NCBI RefSeq assembly: GCF_040954645.1
Contig: NC_092806.1
Span: forward strand, 72,914,141 to 72,978,140
Origin: Diabrotica undecimpunctata
Lineage: Eukaryota > Arthropoda > Insecta > Coleoptera > Chrysomelidae
Direction: 5' to 3'
DNA length: 64,000 nucleotides
Shown here: one piece after another, positions 10,850 to 23,869 of the stretch
How the letters are laid out: each line of letters starts with the position of its first letter
How positions within the stretch are numbered: position 1 is the stretch's first letter
Made by a program: the position numbers and the translations under genes
The notes under the pieces: generated by a model
What the model was told of the DNA's origin: nothing
The model's database searches: none
The model's input: only the letters and a program-made list of their open reading frames with translations

Positions 10850-11490
10850 TGCAAAAATGTTGACAAAAGATGAAGCTATCTCATAATATAACTAAGATTT
10901 GTAGTGTTTATTTCTAATAAATTCCACAGGGTGTTTTAAAATAAGATCAAAAAATAGAACTTTATTTTTACACTCTATATAAGTGTAAAACGTTGTCATT
11001 TCTCAGAAAACGTTAATACACTAATTACTTAGAAATATACCCACATTGCAAAAAAATCATCGAAATCCGATCTAGGATTCAAAACAAACTTAAAAATTAT
11101 AGGACCGTTGAGGTGATGTGTTAATTTGAGAGAGTAGGAAATTACGTAATGCTTTAAAGGTGAAGGTTTTTTTTTAATAATAGAGATATCGAGATAATCT
11201 TTTTAGAAAAATGTTGAGAAAGAATAAAGCTATCTCGAAATATTAATAAGATGTAGCGTCTGTTTCTAATAAATTCCACAGCGTGTTGGAAAAAAAGATG
11301 AAAAAACACAACTTTATTTTTACACTCCGTATATAGGTAAAATGTTGACATTTCTCAGAAAGAATTAATAAAGTAATAATTCAGAAATATACCTACAATG
11401 TGAAAAAAAATCATTAAAATCCAATTATGGGTTGAGAAGAAAAATAGGTTCAAAAACATTTAAGGTGGTGAGTTAATTTTAGAGAGTGTT
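10850..11490. repeat. two tandem copies of a ~351-bp unit
   Basis: The blocks starting near 10,850 and near 11,200 are diverged copies. Shared strings include AATAAATTCCACAG at 10,916 and 11,268, CTTTATTTTTACACTC, and CATTTCTCAGAAA, all about 351 bases apart. The first copy directly follows the Tc1 relic. It may be a duplicated transposon end or a short satellite. Confidence 0.7.
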
Positions 11491-11744
11491 ATATATACCC
11501 AGAGTAGAGATATATAGATTTATAAGTATACACACGATTTCTATACATCTATTAATATCTGCCTTTATCAATTCTCTGTTTTTTAATTCCAACTTTTTGT
11601 TTTTGAACCCTTTAATTTTTAATCGTATTTTCTTCTTGTAGTGCCTATCCGTTTCTATGTACCATCATGGCAATCTGTACTTTGCACACTGCTGCTATAA
11701 AAAGATTTGTGGTTGTTGTGTTAAACCTCGTACGTAGATTCTTC
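11491..11744. other. no recognised feature
   Basis: AT-rich intron sequence; nothing recognised. Confidence 0.4.
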
Positions 11745-12890
11745 TTCTTCTTCAGTGTCTTATCCGGTCCGGATGTTGGCGATCATCAAGTCCATCATGG
11801 TTTTGTTGATTGCTCTGCGAAACAGCTCTACGGAGATCATCCCAAACCATTGTCGACGGTTTTTCAAAAATGATTTACGACGGCGCCCCGGTCCTCTCCT
11901 GCCAAATACTTTACCCTGCATAACGAGTTGAAAAATTCGAGATTTTTCTTCGTCCTGCATCACGTGACAGAGGTACTCAAGCTTACGTTTTTTCATTAAA
12001 TTAAGCACTTCTTTTTCTTTTGTCATGCGCTGGAGGACCTCAACGTTGGTGTCATGGTCCACACACGATATTTTTAGTATCCTTCTGTAGATCCACATCT
12101 CAAAGGCTTCAATCCGCTTTTCAGTGGCTTGCGTCAGTGCTTCAACTCCATATAGTAAGACTGAAAGAATGTAGCACCTCACTATCCGCATCTTGGTTCC
12201 CAAACTGAGATCACTGCAGTACAGCAAGGATCATAACTTGATAAATGTAGACCGTGCCATTCAATTGTAGTTCTAATCTCTTGTGCGTAGTCCCATTGTG
12301 AGTTGAGAGTAGTTCCGTGGTAAGTGAATCTGTCGACTCTTTGGATATTACCACTAGATTCGCTACCTGCCATTAGTGCACAGGGATCTAAATTTGCACG
12401 GCTAACAACCATGAATTTAGTTTTCTTAATACTAAGGTCCAGTCCTTATGTTACGCTTACAGTTCTCACTCGGTCTAGTAAGGCTTGTATATCATTTAAG
12501 ATGTCACAGTGTCATCGGCGTAGCGGATATTATTAATGTATTTACTTTTCACTCGGATTCCCATCTCTGGGGCTTCAGTAAAAATTTTCTCAGAATATAT
12601 ATTGAAAAGAGTCAGCGAGAGCACACATCCTTGCCTTACTCCTCGCATGATCTTCACTTGGTCCGTCCGTCTTCGACCTTGACTTGACCGGTTCCAGTAT
12701 AAATTCATGATGATCCGAATGTCCTTCTTGTCCAATCCTACTCTTTGTAGGGCGGCGAGCACCTTCTGGTGCTGACAACGGTCAAATGCTTGGAGTAGTC
12801 AATAAAACAAATATAGACATCACAACTGACATTGCGACATTTCTAAAGTAGGACTTGTAAGGTGAAAAGTGCTTCACGTGTACCCATGGA
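11745..12890 (-). mobile_element. RTE (BovB-like) LINE, RT and 3' end
   Basis: Minus strand, 5' to 3': MGTREALFTLQVLL-like and FIDYSKHL (RT boxes) near 12,870-12,790; GLDKKDIRIIMNLYWN, GVRQGCVLS and FNIYSEKIF, then RYADDT at 12,760-12,500; YHGTTLNSQWDYAQEI near 12,320; and 12,227-11,760 with LYGVEALTQATEKRI, FEMWIYRRILKIS, KLEYLCHVMQ, GRRGPGRRRKSFLKN and a terminal MMDLMIANIRTG stop. A short (GAA)n run ends it at about 11,743. This is the RTE/BovB-type C-terminus. The catalytic YADD is present, but frameshifts separate the blocks. 5'-truncated. Confidence 0.75.
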
Positions 12891-13990
12891 ATTCTTCTTC
12901 TTCTGCTAGTGCCTATCCTCTATGGATGTTGGCTACCACAATGACCCATCGTATTTTATTAACAGCTGTTCGAAATAGGTCTGTGGTGGTCATACCTGTT
13001 CACTGTCTCAAATTCTTAAGCCAGGATATTCGGCGGCGTCCTGGTCCTCTATTTCCTTCTATTTTCCCTTCTAATATCAATAGTAGGATTTTGTATTTAT
13101 TTTCACATCTCACTATATGTCCGAAGTATGCTAATTTTTTTTCTTTAATGGCTTTCAAGACTTTAGGTTCTTTTTGTAAATGTTGCATTACTGCGTCGTT
13201 AGTTATATGATGTACATATGATATTCGGAGCATGCGACGATAGCCCCACATCTCGAAAGACTGCAACCGTCTGCAAGACGCATCAGTGAGTGTCCATGCC
13301 TCTGCTCCATGCATAAGAATAGAAAACACATAACAATTAAGGATTTTGAGTCGGAGATGTAAGTTCAAGGTTAAATTGCAGAGAACTTTCTTCATCTGCT
13401 GGAAGGCACTCCTTGCCTTTTTGATCCTACATTTAATCTCGTATGAGTGATCCCAGCTGTCTGTGATGTTGCATCCTAGGTATGTTATTTTTGTACTAGT
13501 ATCTTGGTTTTTGCTTATGATCATAATTTTCGTCTTCTTATTATTAAGTTTCATTCCATATTTTCTACCGATGTTAACTACTTGATCTATCAGTATTTTT
13601 AATCCTTCAGCACTATCCGCAACAGGGACAGTATCGTCTGCATATCTACTCATGGAATTGCGGAATCCAAATTGCATTTTACCGACATTTTCTTCGCATT
13701 TCTTGTAAATTCTGGCATGTAGATTCTTCAGCCAGGAAATCATTCGCTTTCCTGGTCCCCGTTTTCCCACTACTTTTCTCTGTAAAATTAGTTGCAGTAA
13801 TCTATATCTTTCGCTGTTCCTCACGATGTGACTGAGGTATTCGGTTTTGGCTGTTTTTATTGGTCGGTATTTTTGTGGTCGGTATAAGATATCTTTAGGA
13901 TTGGACGATAAAGCCACGATTTTCTTGCAGGTAGCATCTGTGAGAGTCCACGACTCAAGTCCGTACAACAATGTTCCCAATTTTCATTGA
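12890..13990 (-). mobile_element. RTE (BovB-like) LINE, rearranged copy
   Basis: One minus-strand frame is open for 326 codons (13,980-13,000). It contains, in order, a 3'-end segment (YGLESWTLTDATCKKI, TEYLSHIVRN, GKRGPGKRMISWLKNL), then RT pieces (CEENVGKMQFGFRNS, RYADDTVPVADSAEGL, KYGMKLNNKKTKIM), then a second 3'-end segment (LMHGAEAWTLTDAS, FEMWGYRRMLRIS, LAYFGHIVR, GNRGPGRRRISWLKNLRQ). So the C-terminal domain occurs twice around an RT with an internal deletion. It ends with a GAA-rich tail at about 12,890, abutting the next RTE copy in the same orientation. Confidence 0.75.
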
Positions 13991-14269
13991 CGTTCTTACC
14001 AAGGTAGGTGTGTGTTTTTACACCTCTAGTCGTTGATCGTTTACACTGATTTTTCCAAATTGCTATTCCTTCTTAGAGATCATCACCATACATTTTTTAC
14101 GTAATATAATTGTGGTTAATTGCACAATTATAACTAACATTATTAATTACAAAAATAAAATACTACAAGAAAACAGCTGCAGAATATAATAAGCGAACAA
14201 AAGCATAAAAATTTAATGTCATTATTTTGAGTAAAAATAAACAACATCGCAATTATTAGTGATAAGTAA

Positions 14270-14680
14270 AGGCAGGTTTACACGTATCCAGTAACTGGCG
14301 ACAGTCACATTGGCACGACAACGCTGGCATGATAGTGGCATCATGTTAACACTTTTTTGCTGCAGTCCATCTCTGCCTCGAATAGAGAGCTGGTCTATTT
14401 TTAATGCCAGTGGCCCTGCTCCGCTTCTCCTGTATCTCGCTCCAGCGATTGTAGACACGTGTAAACACATTGTTCCAGTCGCTGGCGTACATTTTTCCAA
14501 AAATAACACGACACTGACAATAAAACAAACAACTAACTTCACCAAGTAGGAACTAGTGTACCAATGATACTGGTGCCAGCTACTGGATACGTATAAACGT
14601 GCCTTTCCAGCATTATCCTAGTCAAGCACTGGCATGCTAGTGAGACTGGTGCCAGTTACTGGATACGTGTAAACCTGTCT
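14270..14680. mobile_element. PIF/Harbinger-like MITE
   Basis: Inverted termini of at least 30 bases: left AGGCAGGTTTACACGTATCC..., right the complement with one difference (AGACAGG). Both are flanked by TAA (14,267-14,269 and 14,681-14,683), a 3-bp duplication as expected for the PIF/Harbinger group. The interior has no transposase and is GC-richer than its flanks. A third copy of the terminal sequence lies inside at 14,575-14,606 in the same orientation as the right end. It lies in intron 2, about 200 bases from exon 2. Confidence 0.8.
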
Positions 14681-14893
14681 TAAAATTCAAAATATTTAAT
14701 ATAATTTTGAATTGGTTTAAATAAAGCAAACAAATTGAAAATATGTTAAACAAAATTGGTATTCCATTTTACTTATTTTGTACATTTACGACATATCGTT
14801 ATGTCTGATATATAAAATAAAATATTTTCCTTATACTTTTTATTTAAACTAAACCATTCATAATTCATTTACATACAATTTACTACAACTCAC

Positions 14894-15098
14894 CTCTGTT
14901 TCTAGTCTTCAAATTTTCAATTTCGTTGTGTAGACCTGTAAGCATGAGCTGATGTTGTTCTTGTAGAAACTTAATATTTTGTTCTAATTGAGCTATTCTT
15001 GCCTGTTCAGGACCTCTGGATCCGTCGGCAGGTCGTGTTGGAATTTCAGTTCGAGTTACAACTAAATCGCTGTTTACATTTCCCGACTTTTTATTTAC
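14894..15098 (-). CDS. CCDC74/CCDC92-like gene, exon 2 with conserved coiled coil
   Basis: A 205-base exon (residues 17-84) lies between a gttttctag acceptor and an AGAG|GTGAG donor. After a polar leader (residues 17-46) comes a clear coiled coil, residues about 50-84, containing QLEQNIKFLQEQHQLML and LHNEIENLKTRNR. The pattern of a Leu-x-x-x-Ile/Leu-x-Phe-Leu-Gln block, then Gln-His, then Leu-His-x-Glu-Ile-Glu-x-Leu-Lys is what I know from the N-terminal domain of CCDC74 and, more distantly, CCDC92. Those proteins are coiled-coil proteins linked to centrosomes, spindles or cilia. This exon is the basis for the family name. The exact function in this insect is not shown by the sequence. Confidence 0.88.
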
Positions 15099-15524
15099 CT
15101 AGAAAACATAAACAAAAAACATAACTATCTTTACAAGTGTTTTGTGTTTTTTATGGTTAATAAATAAATCGACAAAACGAAAGGAACGATATATAAAATC
15201 TGTGGATCTTTGTACTAGACATTGCAAGTAATTTCAAAGAGAGCAGGCAGAATCGAAACTAGCGAGGTACAGAATATTTCAGTACTAATCATCAAATATA
15301 GCTTGAGACTTGGTCTGTTTGATATTAGGCTCTACCTCCAATATGCAGTAAACAGCAACAAAATTCATCATTATAATTTCGTGATCGCTGAAAGCGAGCT
15401 GTTTCTTTAGTTTGCAACAAAATATTGTTTTTTCTGTTGCCCGTGCTGGAACCGCTGTTATTGTGATTTATTTGACTTTTTAAATTATTAACGAGGGAGG
15501 TAATAGCAAATGTAATTGTTTTTA
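15099..15524. other. intron 1, no recognised feature
   Basis: AT-rich sequence upstream of exon 2; nothing recognised beyond the acceptor tract. Confidence 0.4.
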
Positions 15525-16600
15525 TGCAGCGGGGAGGTACAAAAGCATTATTTTTGTTTCTAGGGTGAGGTCATGGCTCTTGAATACAGAGCTCATAGTC
15601 AAGAATGCACTTTTTGCCTTTCCGATGCGACATATAATCTCTTGGGTATTGTCCCACGACTCATTGATTATAGTTCCTAAGTAGTTGTACTGTGAGACAC
15701 GTTTGATTCTAACTACTATTGTATTATCTACATACCGCAGGTTATTGTGCTTGACTCCATTTATTGAGATGCCTTCATCAATATCCTTTAGAGCTTCATC
15801 AAACATGTGCTCCGAGTACAGATTAAATATTAGTGGTGAATTTATGCACCCCTGCCTCACTCCCCATAAGATTTTGACCTGATCTGTATATTTCCATCTA
15901 TTCGGAGCACAGCTGATTAATTCCAATACAGGTTAGTTATTATTTGCAAGCATGCAAAAACATTACAGCTGACATCTCTACATTTCTAAAACAATACTTG
16001 CACGCTAAATAAAGCTTCCCTCGTACCAACGGCGTTCACAAATCCAAACTGACTGGGCGCAATTTGTTCCTAGCATTTCCGGTAAATTCTTTTGTGGATG
16101 ACTTTTAAAAACAGCTTCAGCAGATGTTTCATTAGGCTTATGGTCCTATAGTCTTCACAAACTTTTGCTCCTGTTTTTTTTGGCAATGGTACGAACTCTG
16201 ATTTGAGTCACTCTAATGGTGGTATTTTTCCTCTGTATATTTCATTAAACATTTCAGTTATTATTTTTATTTGTTCTGCATCTAATAGCTTCAGCAGTTC
16301 TGCAGGAATTTCATTAAGTCTCGGTGCCTTTCCATCCTTCATTTGTATGACGGCTGCCGATATTTCTTCTGGTAGGATTTCGGGAAATGAATTTTCTTCA
16401 ATGATGGGCTCTTGTATTGTTCTAAGGTCATGGAAAAGTTTCTCCAAGTATTCTTCCCATACTTTCTTTTTATCTTCTTTGGTTATGGCAAGATTGCCTT
16501 TATCATCTTTTATTTTTCCGCTGTTGATGTGTTCTCCTAATTTTAAATGTCTTGCATAGCTCTTGCATAACATGAAAATTGCATAATGTAGAGTCGACTT
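15525..16600 (-). mobile_element. RTE LINE, connection to RT domain
   Basis: Minus strand: HLKLGEHINSGKIKDDKGN with EDKKKVWEEYLEKLFHD (linker upstream of the RT), MKDGKAPRLNEIPAELLK at 16,330, FVPLPKKTGAK and SQFGFVNAVGTREALF near 16,050, then GVRQGCINSPLIFNLYSEHM and LRYVDNTIVV (degraded YADD) at 15,860-15,700, and YNYLGTIINESWDNTQEI. The 3' end is missing; it stops near 15,525. Frameshifts and stops are frequent. Confidence 0.7.
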
Positions 16601-16604
16601 TAGA

Positions 16605-17224
16605 CAGTTTTTGTATATACATATATACAAAATCTATATTTTTTAAGTTACTCATATTTTTTTCAAAATTTTTAACAGTAGATAGAGTTTTGAATATTGA
16701 TAATTTATTTATTTACAAAAGATCTCTTAAAGGTTTAATTCCAGTTACTTTAAAGATACTTTCCGCTACTTTAATGTTAGTTGTGACAAAGCAAGCTTTT
16801 GAACTGGAAAAATCCTCTGTCCAAGGGCTTAAGAACGTGACTTGCATGAGAAAACTGAGTTATAAATGTAACATGATTATCACAGCAATGTATAACTACA
16901 GGAAGAGTATGAGCTTGATATATAATTGTCTCCAATTAACAAGACAAGATCTTCCTTAGATATTGTTCTAAAGCTATTCTTTTGTGGCACAATTAATACA
17001 ATTTACTACTTTTATTTTCAAAAATTTTATTTAAAACTCCTTTATAAAAGGTATATATTTAAATAGACCCTTTTAGGCAATCACAGAACGTTTTCGGATC
17101 AACAAGTCCATCATAAGTGCATTTACCAGGTGTACATGAGTCAAGACACTATATGTGGGCAAAAACTCTAAAATAGTACGAAATTTGCTGTTTATTACAT
17201 CTTTGTTAATAAGTTAATTTAAAA
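16605..17224. other. intron 1, no assignable feature
   Basis: A plus-strand frame of 126 codons (16,579-16,959) overlaps the RTE edge and shows no motif I know. Probably chance or degraded repeat. Confidence 0.35.
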
Positions 17225-18735
17225 AAATGGGGAGCTGATGTTACTGTATCGTATACATACTACAAAGCATATATTCGTTCCATATTGGACTATGGCTGTA
17301 CATAATATGGGGCAATATCTAAAACGAATCTAATAACTATCGATCGTATACAATACAAAGCTTTAAATTTGTATGAGTCTAATGATGTCATCGCCTAACC
17401 AAGCAGTTTTTGCAGAAATACAAGAACCTCCGTTAAATATACGTAGACAGTATTTAGCTGAAAAACAAATAAGTAAATACAGGGCATTTAATACGAATAT
17501 GATCCAGAAAATAGTTTTTATTAATACTTGTAATCTTACAACACCTTATTGGAGAATAAAAAACTCCACTCCCTTGTCAGATGGCTTTATTAATACCAAT
17601 CAATATGACATTTTTACATTCAATAGTCCCAAATATCCAATATATGAATATAGTTATTAAAGTATCATATTTCGACCAACCATTATATACCCTGAATATA
17701 CTGAAACGCTAATTTAAATAACCTAATACTCTCAACCACATCGAATGCTTTTGGAAAATATGTTACTGAAATATTTACAGATGGGTCCAAATGTGAGAAT
17801 GGAACAGGTGCAGCATTTTTTGTTTCAGACATCAAACCATGTCCAAAAATTTAGACTAGCAGATACACTCTCTATTTACAGTGCTGAGTCTACCGCGATA
17901 AAAAAAGCCTACTATGGTGCACACTAAATCCAGTTCAAACGGTTTTTATTATGTCAGATTCAAAGTCCGTTTTGCAAGCAATTGAAGAATCCACAATAAA
18001 TATTTATAATCAAGAGTTAATTTGTGAAATAAAAAACTTATTATACCAAGTTAATCAACAAAATAAAAAAATAATTATCATATGAGTAAAAGGTCACAGC
18101 GGTATTATAGGTAATGAAAGAGTGGATTGTGAAGCAAAAGAAGCTTGTAAATCAGAAAAATATGTAGAAATTGTTTCTTATACTGACTTAACTACTAAAC
18201 TAAAAAGGGCTATTAAAGTCCGATGGTCAGAATCTTACAAAAATTTTAGCAAGACATCGAAAAATCTTTATTTCCAGCTTTACCCACAGCTTCCAAATAG
18301 AATACCGGACATAACTTTTAATCATATAAAAAGATATACTTCAACAGTAACACGCTTAAAATTGAATCATAACCGATTTCCGGCGCACCTTCATAAATTA
18401 TTGATACTAAACTCCCCGTTATGTGACTGTGACAACATGTCCATAGGTGATATTAACCACATATTTCTGGAGTGTAAAAAAAATGATACGGCTATCTCTA
18501 GACTATATAATTCTCTAATAGAATACAACACTCCTCTCCCTCTTAACATTGGTTCCTTGTTATCAAGCCATAATAAACACGTTTTAGATGCAATAATAAA
18601 TTACGTTAAAGAAGCTAAAATCGATATTTAACCTTATAAGCACCTAATATGTACCTATATGTGTATGAATAAAAATGAATCCTGTGGCTAATAGACTATG
18701 TCTAAGGCCATCCCTTTCCTCTACACACACACAAG
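17225..18735 (+). mobile_element. I-type LINE, RT end, RNase H and Cys/His domain
   Basis: Plus strand: YIRSILDYGCT near 17,265 (RT thumb), SSPNQAVFAEIQEPPLNIRR, then RNase H traces: EIFTDGSK near 17,766 (first Asp), SIYSAESTAI (Glu), FIMSDSKSVLQAIEES (Asp) and GHSGIIGNERVD (last Asp) at about 18,095. The open frame 18,122-18,631 (169 codons) follows, with LKRAIKVRWSESYKNF, RLKLNHNRFPAHLH and a Cys/His box CDCDNMSIGDINHIFLEC. This layout belongs to the I superfamily. The end near 18,735 carries AAGGCCATCCCTTTCCT and a short (CA)n. Stops interrupt the RNase H; the RT and endonuclease are missing. Confidence 0.75.
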
Positions 18736-18739
18736 TTAA

Positions 18740-19850
18740 TTTTAGAAAAACATTGGACTGGACACTGGTATATAGCATAGATACTAATCACGTATATATA
18801 GACTAAAAAGCAGGTTACGACTCTGTAAATAGAATAGAAATATTTAAAGCAATGAAAAAGCTAGTAGTACCAAATAGGTTGGTAAATTTAACAAAACAAA
18901 CTCTTAAAAAAATTGAATGTAGAGTACGAATCCCGGGAAAATGGCTGAACCTTTTAAAACAAATAACGGGCTGGGAGTCAGGGAGACTATCCTGTGTACT
19001 GTTCTAACTGGGTTTGGAAAAAATAATACGTATGTCACACATCACATCCACCGGCTAAATATCTAAGAAATCAGTGCAAATCCATGCCTATGCTAATGAT
19101 ATCAATATTGTTGGGATAACGGAAACCGCTGTACAAGAGGCGCACTTAAAGAATCATCTACAAAAGTGGGTTTAATAATGAACCCCAACAAAACGAAGTA
19201 CATAAAAATAAGCATGAGACTACAAATCCACGGTCACTTGTTATAGAAAATGACGTCATCGAAGCAGTGAACGAATTTGTATGCCCCGCATGATTTGCAC
19301 GGCCGATGCTATTTCAGGCTCAATCTCATTCTTAAAAATCCTCATTTATATCTAGAAATACAAAGTTCTTCACTACAAAACAATAATACACCGAGTCCTA
19401 ACATATTATTGTTCAGAGACCTGTACTCTAACAAAAAGTAATAAAAATACATATGTTAGGATGTTTCGAAAGAAAAGTACTAAGGCAAATCTATGGAGCG
19501 GTGAATGACAATGGCGTGTAAAGAAGACCATACAACTTTGAACTTTATAGAATATACCTACTAGGAATCAGATATCGTAAAATATATTAAGATAGGACGT
19601 CTGAGGTGGATAGGGCATGTAATGCGGATGTAACAAAATGACCCAGCTAGAAAAACGCTCCTTGATAGACTCATTTGTCAGAGAAGAAGAGAAAGACCCA
19701 GAACAAGGTTGCTTGATAACATCGAGAAGAAATAAAAAATGTGGAAAAACATGCTTGGCGGATGAAGGCGATAGATAGGGACGACTAGAAAGAAATTCTT
19801 GAGGAGGCCAGGACCCACGCAGGGTTGTAAAGTTAAAATGATGATGATGA
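18740..19850 (+). mobile_element. RTE LINE, RT to 3' end
   Basis: Plus strand: DSVNRIEIFKAMKKL and PNRLVNLTKQTLKKIECRVR, HAYANDINIVG (YADD with Asp to Asn), MNPNKTKYIKIS, then FELYRIY-like, PDIVKYIKIGRLRWIGHVMRM, ARKTLLDRLICQRRRERPRT and a terminal (ATG)n at about 19,838-19,851. Related to the family at 60.6-63.3 kb. It directly follows the I element. Decayed by stops. Confidence 0.7.
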
Positions 19851-19899
19851 TATAGAGTTGGGCATACTACTACACACAATCTTAAAAAAAGAAAAACAA

Positions 19900-20880
19900 A
19901 AGATAATGGATCACGTGAAGACGATGGTGTCTAAACCAGGAAAGAGTAAAATATTAAGAGTGGATGAATGTTCAAAGATGGAAAATCTTCTCTACATGTA
20001 GTTCAGAGAAGAGGGTAAGTGTGGTAAGAGCGTTCTAAGCACATTCCTGTATCTGAAAAAATTCTAAAAGCAAATGCAATCGAATTTTATAAAAAATAAA
20101 TTATAAAGGTGAAACATTGTTAAGTAACGAATCTGCTGGGCTGCCATTTATCTAGCACTGTAAGAACAAAGTGGAAAAACTTCTTTCTGACCAAATTTAT
20201 AATACAGACGAGAGTGATATGTTTTGGAGACTATTACCTAACAAAACATTTGTATCCTCTAAAGAAGCGAGCTTACCAGGTCGTAGGGTGATTAAAGATA
20301 GAATCACATTTATACCGTGTTCAAATACTACTTGCAAATGCTGCAGGAACACAGAAATTGGATCTTGTTAGTGATTGTTAAAGTTAAAATATCAGAGCTT
20401 TTAAAAACATAATACATCGGTCAGTTTATCGGTCAGAGTCTCAAAAAATATAATTTGAAGGATGTTTTATACTCTCTCGCTCACGCGTGGAGCTCTTTTT
20501 ACCTGACAATCCAATCATCATGGCAAAAGTTATAGCCTACAATGAATGCTGTATCACAAGAAAAAGAAAAATATAATCCTGAAGATAATCTACTTATTGC
20601 CGATTGGTTTAAAAATTTATCAGAAAGACAATTCGAGACAAATGAAGAACATTTTAATTCTTGCTTTGAAGAAACCAAAAAACAGAGCAAATTATGATAG
20701 GTGAAGGAATAAGTAAGGCAATGCATGAAGAAGAAAGTCTAGTTGCAATATTAAAGCCACCAACCACTGCAATAGTTGTAGGAGTAAAACCAGATAGAGC
20801 ACTTGTAGAGAATCGTTTCAATACCTGCATAACATGGGCTGTAGAAAATGGCGTATATGCTAAATATAATTAATTTTATT
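19900..20880 (+). mobile_element. pogo/Tigger (jerky-like) transposase relic
   Basis: Plus strand: degraded CENPB-type DNA-binding part near 19,920-20,060, then YKGETLLSNESAGLPFI, and the open frame 20,171-20,371 with QIYNTDESDMFWRLLPNKTF, VSSKEASLPGRRVIKDRIT and FIPCSNTTC. This is the DDE core of Tigger/jerky-type transposases (the NADESG motif reads NTDESD here). LPDNPIIMAKVIAYNEC-like text follows near 20,500. Stops and deletions; a (TA)n run lies just downstream. No terminal repeats found. Confidence 0.7.
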
Positions 20881-20915
20881 CTTTGAAACATGCAAGAAAA
20901 GCTAATAAAAAAAAC

Positions 20916-20918
<3 letters not shown>

Positions 20919-20961
<43 letters not shown>
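20919..20961. repeat. (TA)n microsatellite
   Basis: About 21 TA units. Confidence 0.95.
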
Positions 20962-23066
<2,105 letters not shown>

Positions 23067-23114
23067 CTTGCCGAATGGAGCGACAGGTATTTTCACCATA
23101 ACTTTCGAAGCCAT
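23067..23114 (-). CDS. CCDC74/CCDC92-like gene, first coding exon
   Basis: The ATG at 23,114-23,112 opens a 16-codon exon (MASKVMVKIPVAPFGK) that ends exactly at a consensus donor, CAAG|GTGAGT. Phase 0 matches exon 2. Upstream the frame stays open for about 25 codons without another ATG and is closed by TAG, so this is the first possible start in this transcript. A TCAGTG initiator-like motif lies about 60 bases upstream, which fits a short 5' leader. The joined CDS of all five exons is 876 bases, 291 residues plus stop, with no internal stop. Short coding exon 1 and an 8-kb first intron are normal for insects with large genomes. Confidence 0.72.
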
Positions 23115-23185
23115 TTCTACGATTTTTCCGATTTCCTCACTTAGTTTCCTCGCTACAATCGACAAGTTGACACTGAACAAAATAC
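23115..23185 (-). promoter_or_regulatory. 5' leader and initiator-like site of the coiled-coil gene
   Basis: Reading the minus strand, TTGTTCAGTGTCAAC contains the arthropod initiator core TCAGT at about 23,176-23,171. The leader from there to the ATG is about 60 bases and less AT-rich than its surroundings. No TATA box is evident at the expected distance. Transcription start is inferred from motif only. Confidence 0.35.
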
Positions 23186-23770
23186 AATCTATGAACCACT
23201 AAGACAAAAATAAGTCTCCCACTGATTTATTCATACATTACTATTATTACTAACGACGCAAAAATTGCCAAGCACCGGCGAAAATTGTTACAGTTTCCAG
23301 AATATTTTCCGGGCAGTTATAATAAAACACTTTAATCAATGGCTAATGACGTAGATTATAAAACCACTGCGAATAAATAATTATTTCATTGTTAAATATG
23401 AATGTCTTGCAAATTTTCACTGGAATTTTCCGGCGATTTTCTTTACAGCGTTACGGGGAAGCTACGGTATTGATTGCTTTTATTCTGTGACATGCTCAAA
23501 GTGAGCTGATTTGTAGGTACCAAATACGAATAATGAAATGACCCTATGAATGAATGGATCAGTCTCAGTTTTGTAAAAAGGGGAGGTGGCTCCTTCTTAC
23601 TCATGGGTTATTCTTATTAAGAATGACGTTTTGTTGAAGTATACAGGATATAATTTTAGACTATTCTTATTAAACATTAAATAAAAGTTATTTCATAAAT
23701 ATAAAATAAGTTCTTGTAGTTCTCGTCTTTTGTCAATGTTTTAGTAAATTGAAAAAATCGAAAATACTTT

Positions 23771-23869
<99 letters not shown>

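Noticed and set aside
14222..14549. Three overlapping frames of 60-107 codons
   Set aside because: They lie within the non-coding MITE and reflect its higher GC content.
16579..16959. 126-codon plus-strand frame
   Set aside because: It overlaps the edge of a minus-strand RTE and shows no motif.
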